Shown here in pieces: positions 1 to 7,375 of a stretch of DNA of 64,000 nt. A program made the translations under genes and the position numbers. Where the stretch lies: positions 1 to 64,000 of the forward strand of contig NZ_CADFGP010000006.1 of the NCBI RefSeq assembly GCF_902833905.1, read 5' to 3'. Numbering within the stretch: the first letter of the stretch is position 1; every line of letters starts with the position of its first letter. The notes below the pieces were generated by a model, which made no database searches, was not told where the DNA came from, and was given only the letters and a program-made list of their open reading frames with translations. This DNA comes from Paraburkholderia tuberum STM678 (GTDB lineage: Bacteria; Pseudomonadota; Gammaproteobacteria; Burkholderiales; Burkholderiaceae).

Positions 1-110
1 ACGAAACGAAGCTCGCTGGAGCAATCCAGTCGTCAGGAAACGCCGGATACGTGATCCGTACGTCCGGTGTTGTGGGAGGACGGCGGGGGCAACCCCGCCT
101 CCTACCCGAT
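1..110 (+). mobile_element. 3' end of a group II intron (domains V and VI)
   Basis: Two consecutive hairpins have the form of group II intron domains V and VI. Domain V spans about 38-72: positions 40-47 pair with 63-70, a two-base CG bulge lies at 61-62, 48-51 pair with 57-60, and the catalytic-triad position reads CGC at 41-43. Domain VI spans 74-107: 74-80 pairs with 100-107 leaving A104 bulged (the expected branch point), and an inner stem pairs 82-88 with 93-99. The intron probably ends at the AT of 109-110. Its reverse transcriptase and the rest of the ribozyme lie off the left edge. The CGC triad suggests a class C or related bacterial intron, which is inference. Confidence 0.82.
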
Positions 111-558
111 CCCGTCGGAATTTGCGTTGCAAGTCTCATGTAGTCAGAGGAATGCGGACTCCGCCCGCTCGTTATTCGGCAGACGCTTACATCGATGAAC
201 AAGCGCTGCTCACGTTCGCAACTTTTACGCGTGGCGGCCGCAATTTTCGCAGTCGGTCAGTTCTAAATGTCAGACGGAAACCGAATAAGCGTCAAAGCAT
301 TGTCGCCAAAAGGCTTTTGCCCACGCTGATCAAACCCGGTCGATCGATTCAACAACTCCGAACAGTTTCAATCGCGCCGCAAACGATAGCCGCGCGCCAT
401 TCGCCTGACTAAAGTTTCGCCTCGCCTTTCCGTAGACGCATTCACGCAGCCCAACCGGCGTGAAGGCAACCGGCTTTGCCGGTCAGGTGTGCGCCCCTAG
501 TCTCGCGTTTGTGATCGGCTACATGCAGGTCGCGGCGTTTCACCTCGAAGGAAATCTC
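111..558. other. intergenic stretch after the intron
   Basis: No convincing gene is seen. The one open frame (122-412, TTG start) has no ribosome-binding site and an arginine-rich composition typical of chance frames in GC-rich DNA. The segment should contain the 5' flank of the intron target and the promoter of the DUF2844 gene, but no clear -35/-10 pair was recognised. Confidence 0.4.
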
Positions 559-1017
559 TTGAAACCGATGCTTCTCACCCGCATTGCCTGCGCAATGCTC
601 GGGGCAAGCTGCGCGTTGCCGTTCGGCGCGCACGCGACGCTCGGCCAGAACGCCAGCACCGTCGACGGCGATCGGACGCGCCTGCATGCGGTTGCTCGCG
701 CGGCCAGCGCACAGGGCGCGTATTCGGTGCATGTGCTGACGCTGCCGTCCGGCACCCAGGTGCGCGAATACGTGGCGGGCAACGGCATCGTGTTCGGCGT
801 CGCGTGGGACGGCCCGACGCTGCCCGATCTGAAGGCGACGCTCGGCGCGTCCTTCGATGCCTACGTGGCCGCCAGCGCGGCGCGGCGCGGCGCGCCGCTC
901 GCGGTCTCGAACAGTGACCTCGTGGTGTTCTCGAGCGGCCATCTGCGCGCCTTCACCGGCTACGCCTATCTGCCGCAGGCGGTGCCCGCGGGCGTCGACG
1001 TCAGCGTTATTCAATAA
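559..1017 (+). CDS. DUF2844 family exported protein
   Basis: A 152-residue secreted protein that resembles DUF2844, a family found largely in Burkholderiales and of unknown function. I place the start at the TTG at 559 because GAAGGAAA lies just upstream and a signal peptide (MLLTRIACAMLG...GAHA) follows directly; the longer open frame from 460 would put extra residues before it. The mature part carries the conserved-looking segments VREYVAGNGIVFGVAW and LRAFTGYAYLP. The DUF3443 gene starts 11 bases after the stop, so the two are almost certainly one transcript. In related genomes these families are usually paired, which suggests a joint envelope function. Confidence 0.8.
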   Translation: MKPMLLTRIACAMLGASCALPFGAHATLGQNASTVDGDRTRLHAVARAASAQGAYSVHVLTLPSGTQVREYVAGNGIVFGVAWDGPTLPDLKATLGASFDAYVAASAARRGAPLAVSNSDLVVFSSGHLRAFTGYAYLPQAVPAGVDVSVIQ

Positions 1018-1028
1018 CGGAGCGAATC

Positions 1029-2330
1029 ATGCGATCCAGGTCTTCGTGGATGACTCTGCTGGGCGCGGCGCCCGTCGTGGTTCTGGCGCTGCTGTTGAGC
1101 GCGTGCGGCGGCGGGGGCGGCAGCGCGAGCACCACGGCCAATTCGAGCACCTCCAGCAACTCGAACGGTTCGGGCAGCTCGACCAGCTCGTCGGGTTCGA
1201 CCGTGACCAACACGTCGCCGTCGCCGCAGGTGCTGGCCGCCAACGCGGTGCGCGTGACGGTCGACTCGGGCGTCAGCAACGTGCCGAACATGCCGTTCGT
1301 CAGCATCACGATCTGCGCGCCCGGCACCAGCAACTGCCAGACGATCGATCACGTGCTCGTCGATACCGGCTCGTGGGGCGTGCGCGTGTTCGCGTCGCAA
1401 TTGCCCGCGTCGATGAGCCTGCCGCAGCAGCAGGACGGCTCGGGCAACCTGGTTGCCGAATGCATGCAGTTCTTCGACGGTTACACGTGGGGCGCGGTGA
1501 AGCTCGCCGATGTACAGATCGCGGGCGAAAAAGCCGCTGCGCTGCCGATCCAGGTGATCGATCCGGGCTACGCGTCGCTGCCGGGCGATTGCGCGGCCGT
1601 CGGCGCGGCGCGCAACACGCCGGCCGCCTTGCAGGCGAATGGCATTCTCGGCATCGGCGTGTTCAAGCACGACTGCGGCGCGAACTGCGTGCAGCAGGCG
1701 ATCCCCGCGACCTACTATGGTTGCGGCGGCACCAGCTGCACGTCGATACCGCTCGCGCAGACGTACCAGGTCGCCAATCCGGTGCCGTACTTCGCGACCG
1801 ACAACAACGGCTCGATGCTCAGTCTGCCGACCGTGTCAGGCGGCGCGCCATCGGTGTCGGGGCAACTCGTGTTCGGCATCGGCACGCAGAGCGACAATGC
1901 GCTCGGCGGGGCGCAGGTGGTCGGTGTGAGCCCGTCGAACGGCACGTTCACGACGGTGCAGAACGGCACCACGTATACGCGCAGCATTATGGACAGCGGC
2001 TCGACGGGACTCTTCTTCCAGACCACCTTGATGCCGGCCTGCGCGAGCCCGAACAGCGCTTATTACTGCCCGAGCTCGACGCAGCAGTTGAGCGCGATGA
2101 TCGAAGGCGTGAATGGCACGACGAGCGCGGTGACGTTCAGCGTCGGCAATGCGATGTCGATCGCGCAGACTGATAGCGGCGACTCGGCATTGCCGCTGCT
2201 CGCGGGCCCGGCATTCGTCACGTCGACGGTGTTCGACTGGGGGCTGCCGTTCTTCTACGGTCGCAATGTCTATGCGGCGATCGAGCAGCAGTCGACGCCG
2301 GGTGGGACGGGGCCTTATGTGGCGTACTGA
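1029..2330 (+). CDS. DUF3443 lipoprotein, aspartic-protease-like
   Basis: A 433-residue predicted lipoprotein: the signal peptide ends LLLSACGGGG, a lipobox, followed by a Ser/Thr/Asn-rich linker of about 50 residues. It resembles DUF3443. Two motifs stand out: VLVDTGSWGVRVF near residue 115 and IMDSGSTGLFF near residue 322. They match the two D-T/S-G-S/T loops of pepsin-type aspartic peptidases in spacing (about 205 residues) and context. The first is followed by a segment (WGAVKLADVQIAGEKA) like the one after the first active-site loop of pepsins. Peptidase activity is inference; the family is formally uncharacterised. An ATG at 1029 follows GGAGCG. It is cotranscribed with the DUF2844 gene. 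Confidence 0.8.
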   Translation: MRSRSSWMTLLGAAPVVVLALLLSACGGGGGSASTTANSSTSSNSNGSGSSTSSSGSTVTNTSPSPQVLAANAVRVTVDSGVSNVPNMPFVSITICAPGTSNCQTIDHVLVDTGSWGVRVFASQLPASMSLPQQQDGSGNLVAECMQFFDGYTWGAVKLADVQIAGEKAAALPIQVIDPGYASLPGDCAAVGAARNTPAALQANGILGIGVFKHDCGANCVQQAIPATYYGCGGTSCTSIPLAQTYQVANPVPYFATDNNGSMLSLPTVSGGAPSVSGQLVFGIGTQSDNALGGAQVVGVSPSNGTFTTVQNGTTYTRSIMDSGSTGLFFQTTLMPACASPNSAYYCPSSTQQLSAMIEGVNGTTSAVTFSVGNAMSIAQTDSGDSALPLLAGPAFVTSTVFDWGLPFFYGRNVYAAIEQQSTPGGTGPYVAY

Positions 2331-2350
2331 AGTGGCGTACTGAAGTGGCG
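2319..2350. repeat. 13-bp tandem duplication over the DUF3443 stop codon
   Basis: GTGGCGTACTGAA occurs at 2319-2331 and again at 2332-2344, followed by a partial third copy to 2350. The first copy encodes the last residues and stop of the DUF3443 gene, so the duplication leaves the protein unchanged. It looks like a recent slippage or microduplication. Confidence 0.9.
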
Positions 2351-2403
2351 AGCCGAGCGCGGGTAGCCGGTTGCTCGCGGCTCGATGATGAGCGTCATAT
2401 GCG

Positions 2404-2438
2404 CCCGCTGCCGGCTGGTCCGGCGGCGGGCTTTTTTA
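2404..2438 (+). terminator. rho-independent terminator after DUF2844-DUF3443
   Basis: The stem CCCGCTGCCGG (2404-2414) pairs with CCGGCGGCGGG (2420-2430), with one G-T wobble, and is followed by CTTTTTTAT. It lies between convergent genes and touches the 3' end of the metallopeptidase gene on the other strand. Confidence 0.85.
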
Positions 2439-3536
2439 TGCGCTTGTTGGCTCGCGGTCGCCCCGCTTGTCGCGCTTGTCACCCGCTGCCGCGATCACGC
2501 GATGCACAAAGCGCAGCTTGTCGACCACCGGCGCGGCGAGCGTGAACGGATAGCCGTCGGGCATGCCGAGACTGCGATTCAGACTGTTCAGCGCATAGGT
2601 GAGCGGAAACCAGCGCTTCATCAGATTGCCGAAGCTCGCGTCCTCGACCGGCGTGCGGTCGGTCAGCGTCGGCTCGCTCGGATCGTCGGGCAGCAGCGCG
2701 AGGCCGTAAGACGTCGACGTGTCGAGCACGTCGACGATCAGCAGATAGTGCGCCCATGTCTCCGCCCAGTCTTCCCACGGATGCATCGTCGCGTAAGCGC
2801 TGATGTACGACGCCTGCCAGTCGGCCGGCGCGCCGTCGCGGTAGTAGGCGTCCAGGGCTTCGCCGTAGTCGGCCTGCTCGTCGCCGAACAGCTTGCGAAA
2901 CGGTTCGAGCCAGCGCGGCTCGGTTTCGATCAGGTGGCGGAAAAAGTAGTGGCCCGTCTCGTGGCGGAAGTGGCCGAGCAGCGTGCGGTACGGCTCGCCC
3001 ATCGCGGTGCGCACTTTCTCGCGATGCGCGTCGTCGGCCTCGGCGATGTTCAGCGTGATCAGCCCGTTGTCGTGACCGGTCATCACGGGCTTGCCGGCGC
3101 CGCCGTCGGCGAGAAACTCGAAGGCGAGACCGCGCTCGGGGTCCGCGTCGCGCGATCGCACGTCGAGGCCAAGCTCGCCCAGCGTGTACAGCAGACGCCG
3201 CTTCGCGACTTCGAGCCGGTACCAGTAGAGCCGGTTTTCCGGTTCGCTCAGGTTCGGAATCGTGCGGGTCAACTGGCAGGCGTAGCACAGCGTGTCGGGC
3301 GAATCGGCTGGGATCATCCAGTTGCAGACGTTTTCGACCGCGTAGTTGTGGCATTGTCGGAACAGCGCGCCATTCGCCTCGGGATGCAGGCTGCGCCAGC
3401 GGCCGTCGCCGGCGTCCCCGAACGCGCTGATTTCCCGCAGTTCAGGCAGATAGCCGAGCAGCGACTCGCAGCGCTCGCAGCGGACGTTCTCGTAGAACAC
3501 GAGGTGCGCGCAGCGATTGCAGTGGAAGGTTTTCAT
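2436..3536 (-). CDS. zinc-ribbon putative metallopeptidase (Peptidase_Mx / COG4307 type)
   Basis: A 366-residue cytoplasmic protein. The N terminus holds a zinc ribbon with CNRC (residues 6-9) and CERC (20-23), and four more Cys follow at about 62, 71, 84 and 87. The catalytic-looking part has HETGHYFF (HExxH at about 192-196) and a downstream HPWEDWAETWAHYL (about 252-265), which should supply further ligands. This combination fits the putative zinc-binding metallopeptidase family (PF15887). The start at 3536 (MKTFHCNRC) is chosen because the zinc ribbon begins there; upstream residues look random. It is divergent from, and next to, the transglutaminase/amidoligase operon. This family is a known neighbour of that system, so a role in processing its peptide product is plausible. 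Confidence 0.82.
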   Translation of the reverse strand: MKTFHCNRCAHLVFYENVRCERCESLLGYLPELREISAFGDAGDGRWRSLHPEANGALFRQCHNYAVENVCNWMIPADSPDTLCYACQLTRTIPNLSEPENRLYWYRLEVAKRRLLYTLGELGLDVRSRDADPERGLAFEFLADGGAGKPVMTGHDNGLITLNIAEADDAHREKVRTAMGEPYRTLLGHFRHETGHYFFRHLIETEPRWLEPFRKLFGDEQADYGEALDAYYRDGAPADWQASYISAYATMHPWEDWAETWAHYLLIVDVLDTSTSYGLALLPDDPSEPTLTDRTPVEDASFGNLMKRWFPLTYALNSLNRSLGMPDGYPFTLAAPVVDKLRFVHRVIAAAGDKRDKRGDREPTSA

Positions 3537-3860
3537 CGGGCGGGCCTCGTGATCGGTGCTATGTCGTTTGCGATGATGAGCCATGGTAAGCGGCATCATG
3601 AACGCGATAGCGGACGAAAGCCGGTCGCAATCTTCATGCCGCGATTGCAAGACGTCACCGCTTTAACGCACAGTACGGTCATGATCGTGCATCGGCGCTG
3701 CGCCGCTTTGGTGCACGGTCCGAGGCGAGCCCGCGGCAGGGCGCGAGGTACGCAACGCAAACGCAGTTCAGACAACACCAAACGATTCATACGGGTTTAT
3801 CCAGCAACGGCATAGAGCTTGCTTTTTTGGCGGGCTGCCCCCTTCGTCGAGGAGTCCGGA

Positions 3861-6800
3861 GTGTCCATACGCGTCGCGTTGCATCACGTTACCCATTACC
3901 GCTACGACAGGCTGGTCACGCTGTCACCCCAGGTCGTGCGGCTGCGGCCCGCGCCGCATTGTCGTACGCCGATCCTGTCGTACTCGATGCGCGTCGAACC
4001 CGCGAGGCACTTCATCAACTGGCAGCAGGACGCGTTCGCCAACTATCAGGCGCGGCTCGTGTTTCCCGAGCAGACGCGCGAATTCAAGGTGAGCGTCGAT
4101 CTGGTCGCCGAAATGGCCGTCTACAACCCGTTCGACTTCTTTCTCGAACCGTCGGCCGAGCAATTTCCATTCGACTACGCGCCGGAGCTGGCGGCCGAAC
4201 TCGCGCCCTACCGCGTGAAGCGGCCGATGACGCCGCGTTTCGCCGAGTTCGTCGCGAGCATCGACCGCACGCCGGCCGGTACCGCGAACTTCCTGGTGGC
4301 GCTGAACCAGCGGCTGCAACGCGAGATCCGCTACCTGATCCGGATGGAGCCGGGCGTGCAGACGCCGGAGGAAACCTTGACCAATGCGGCGGGCTCGTGC
4401 CGCGATTCGGGCTGGCTGCTCGTCGAGACGTTGCGGCAGCTCGGCTTCGCGGCGCGCTTCGTGTCGGGCTATCTGCTGCAGCTCGCGCCCGACGTCAGAT
4501 CGATCGACGGCCCGAGCGGCACCGAGGTCGACTTCACCGACCTGCACGCGTGGTGCGAGGTCTACCTGCCAGGGGCGGGCTGGATCGGGCTCGATCCGAC
4601 CTCGGGGCTGTTCGCGGGGGAAGGGCACATACCGGTCGCGTGCACGCCGGAGCCGGGCAGCGCGGCGCCGATCTCGGGTGCGGTCGACGAAAGCGAGGTC
4701 GAGTTCGGACATACGATGTCGATCGAACGCGTGTTCGAGTCGCCGCGCGTCACGAAGCCGTATAGCGAAGCCGCGTGGCACGACGTGCTGAAGATGGGCG
4801 CGCGGGTCGACTACGAACTCGCCGACATGGACGTGCGACTGACGATGGGCGGCGAGCCGACCTTCGTATCGGTGCGCGATCGCGACGCCGCCGAATGGAA
4901 CACCGACGCGCTTGGACCCACCAAGCGCGGCTACGCGGTCGCGCTGGTGGACCGGCTGCGCGACCGCTACGGCGCGAACGGCTTCCTGCATATCGGCCAG
5001 GGCAAGTGGTATCCGGGCGAGCAACTGCCGCGCTGGGCGATGTCGCTGTACTGGCGCGCCGACGGCGAGCCGTGCTGGCACAACCCGGCCCTGTTCGCCG
5101 ACGAACGCGAGCCGGGCCGCTACACGGCCGCCGACGCGCAACGCTTCATCGCGCATCTGGCCGCGAAGCTGTCGCTCGACCCCGACTGCATCCAGCCCGG
5201 CTACGAAGACACCTGGTACTACCTGTGGCGCGAGCGCCGCCTGCCGGTGAACGTCGATCCGTTCGACGCGCGTCTGGACGACGAGCTCGAACGCGTGCGA
5301 CTGCGGCGCGTGTTCGACGCGGGGCTCGCGAGTCCGTCAGGCTACGTGCTGCCGCTCGGCCGCGAGCGCGGCGCGCCGGGCATCACGCCGACGTGGATCA
5401 CGGGCCGCTGGTTCTTCCGCGACGACCGCATGTATCTGATTCCCGGCGATTCGCCGATGGGCTACCGGCTGCCGCTCGAATCGCTGCCGTGGGTGTCGAA
5501 GACCGACTATCCGTATCAGCACGCGCACGATCCGTTCGCACCGCCGCAGCCGCTGCGCACGGCCGCGCAGTTGCGCGTGCAGTACGAAGGCGGGCGCGAG
5601 GGCCGGCAGATCACCGAGGAACAGACGAGCGCGCGGCAGGCGGCCGCGCTGTCGCTGCCGGCGGCCGATCTGCTGAGCGGCATGCCGCACGGCGGCGTGC
5701 TCGCGTATGCGTCGCAGCGCCATGACGAATCGCTGCCCGCGCTTGGCGAATCGTCGAAGGACACGCTGCGTACCGCGGTGTGCGTCGAGGCGCGCGACCC
5801 GAAACGCGCGGCCGGCCCGGAAGCCGAAGCCGATTCGTTCGGCAGCGGCCGTACGCTGCTGCACGTATTCATGCCGCCGCTGACCGATCTCGACGACTAT
5901 CTCGACCTGCTCGCCGCAGTCGAAGCGACGGCCGCGGAGCTGAAGATGCAGATCGTGCTCGAAGGCTATCCGCCGCCGCGCGATCCGCGTCTGAAAGTGC
6001 TGCAGGTGACACCGGACCCCGGCGTGATCGAAGTCAACATTCATCCGGCCGCGAACTGGGACGAGCTCGTCGATCACACCGAGTACCTTTATCAGTCGGC
6101 CGCGCACAGCTATCTGAGCAGCGAGAAGTTCATGCTCGACGGGCGCCATACTGGCACCGGCGGCGGCAATCACTTCGTGCTCGGCGGCGCGATGCCGGCC
6201 GACAGCCCGTTCCTGCGCCGGCCCGATCTGCTCGCGAGCCTGATCGCGTACTGGCACAACCATCCGTCGCTGTCGTATCTGTTCTCGGGGCTATTCATCG
6301 GACCGACGAGCCAGGCACCGCGCGTCGACGAAGCGCGCAACGATCAGGTCTACGAACTCGAGATCGCGTTCTCCGAACTGCAACGCCAGGTCGATCTGCT
6401 CGGCGGCCGCGACAGCGGCAACCTGCCGCCGTGGATGATCGACCGCGCGCTGCGCAACATCCTGATCGACGTGACCGGCAACACGCACCGCGCCGAGTTC
6501 TGCATCGACAAGCTGTATTCGCCCGACGGCCCGACCGGCCGCCTCGGCCTGCTGGAGCTGCGCGGCTTCGAGATGCCGCCGCACGCGCGCATGAGTCTCG
6601 TGCAGCAACTGCTGCTGCGCGCACTGGTCGCGCGATTCTGGCGCATACCGTACACGCAGCGGCTCACCCGCTGGGGCACCGAGTTGCACGATCGCTTCCT
6701 GCTCGGCACCTTCGTGAAGATGGATTTCGACGACGTGCTCGCCGAGCTCGGCGAAGCCGGCTTCGCCTTCGAAAGCGCGTGGTTCGCGCCGCACTTCGAA

Positions 6801-7346
6801 TTCCGCTTCCCGCTCGTCGGCGAGATGACGCTGAGCGGCATCGACCTGACGATCCGCAATGCGCTCGAACCATGGCACGTGATGGGCGAGGAGGGCGCCA
6901 GCGGCGGCACGGTGCGCTATGTCGATTCGTCGGTCGAGCGGCTCGAGGTGCGCGTGCTCGGGTTGAACGGCAATCGTCACGTGCTGAGCGTCAACGGCGT
7001 GCCGGTGCCTTTGCAGCCGACCGGCCGCGTCAGCGAGTACGTGGCCGGCGTGCGTTTTCGCGCGTGGTCGCAGTCGTCGGCGCTGCATCCGACGATCGGC
7101 GTACACGCGCCGCTCACGTTCGACCTCGTCGACACATGGAGCGGCCGCTCGCTCGGCGGATGCCAGTATCATGTCGCTCATCCGGGCGGGCGCACCTATC
7201 AGACCTTCCCGGTCAACGCCTACGAGGCGGAAAGCCGGCGACGCTCGCGTTTCTTTGCGTCGGGTCATACGCCGGGGCCGCTCGCCGTGGGCACGCCGCA
7301 GCGCAGCCTCGAGTTTCCGTTCACACTCGATCTGCGCCACAGTTGA
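3861..7346 (+). CDS. transglutaminase-like / DUF2126 putative amidoligase fusion
   Basis: A 1161-residue fusion. Residues 1-85 resemble the bacterial transglutaminase N-terminal domain (HHVTHYRYDRLVTLSPQVVRL). A transglutaminase/peptidase core follows, with the triad visible as Cys180 (AAGSCRDSGW), His229 (DLHAWCEVYLP) and Asp about 244 (GLDPTSGL). From about residue 310 to the end lies DUF2126 (PF09899), annotated in the family literature as a putative amidoligase of glutamine-synthetase type; VEVNIHPAANWDEL and GTGGGNHFVLGG are its most conserved-looking parts. A GTG start at 3861 follows GAGGAG. It is the first gene of cluster I and 29 bases before the ATP-grasp/alpha-E fusion. A ligase joined to a peptidase-like domain suggests making and trimming of an amide-linked peptide; the substrate is unknown. 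Confidence 0.88.
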   Translation: MSIRVALHHVTHYRYDRLVTLSPQVVRLRPAPHCRTPILSYSMRVEPARHFINWQQDAFANYQARLVFPEQTREFKVSVDLVAEMAVYNPFDFFLEPSAEQFPFDYAPELAAELAPYRVKRPMTPRFAEFVASIDRTPAGTANFLVALNQRLQREIRYLIRMEPGVQTPEETLTNAAGSCRDSGWLLVETLRQLGFAARFVSGYLLQLAPDVRSIDGPSGTEVDFTDLHAWCEVYLPGAGWIGLDPTSGLFAGEGHIPVACTPEPGSAAPISGAVDESEVEFGHTMSIERVFESPRVTKPYSEAAWHDVLKMGARVDYELADMDVRLTMGGEPTFVSVRDRDAAEWNTDALGPTKRGYAVALVDRLRDRYGANGFLHIGQGKWYPGEQLPRWAMSLYWRADGEPCWHNPALFADEREPGRYTAADAQRFIAHLAAKLSLDPDCIQPGYEDTWYYLWRERRLPVNVDPFDARLDDELERVRLRRVFDAGLASPSGYVLPLGRERGAPGITPTWITGRWFFRDDRMYLIPGDSPMGYRLPLESLPWVSKTDYPYQHAHDPFAPPQPLRTAAQLRVQYEGGREGRQITEEQTSARQAAALSLPAADLLSGMPHGGVLAYASQRHDESLPALGESSKDTLRTAVCVEARDPKRAAGPEAEADSFGSGRTLLHVFMPPLTDLDDYLDLLAAVEATAAELKMQIVLEGYPPPRDPRLKVLQVTPDPGVIEVNIHPAANWDELVDHTEYLYQSAAHSYLSSEKFMLDGRHTGTGGGNHFVLGGAMPADSPFLRRPDLLASLIAYWHNHPSLSYLFSGLFIGPTSQAPRVDEARNDQVYELEIAFSELQRQVDLLGGRDSGNLPPWMIDRALRNILIDVTGNTHRAEFCIDKLYSPDGPTGRLGLLELRGFEMPPHARMSLVQQLLLRALVARFWRIPYTQRLTRWGTELHDRFLLGTFVKMDFDDVLAELGEAGFAFESAWFAPHFEFRFPLVGEMTLSGIDLTIRNALEPWHVMGEEGASGGTVRYVDSSVERLEVRVLGLNGNRHVLSVNGVPVPLQPTGRVSEYVAGVRFRAWSQSSALHPTIGVHAPLTFDLVDTWSGRSLGGCQYHVAHPGGRTYQTFPVNAYEAESRRRSRFFASGHTPGPLAVGTPQRSLEFPFTLDLRHS

Positions 7347-7375
7347 AAAACACGCATCACTGACATCACACGACC

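Noticed and set aside
122..412. 96-codon frame after the intron
   Set aside because: TTG start without ribosome-binding site and no recognisable protein pattern.
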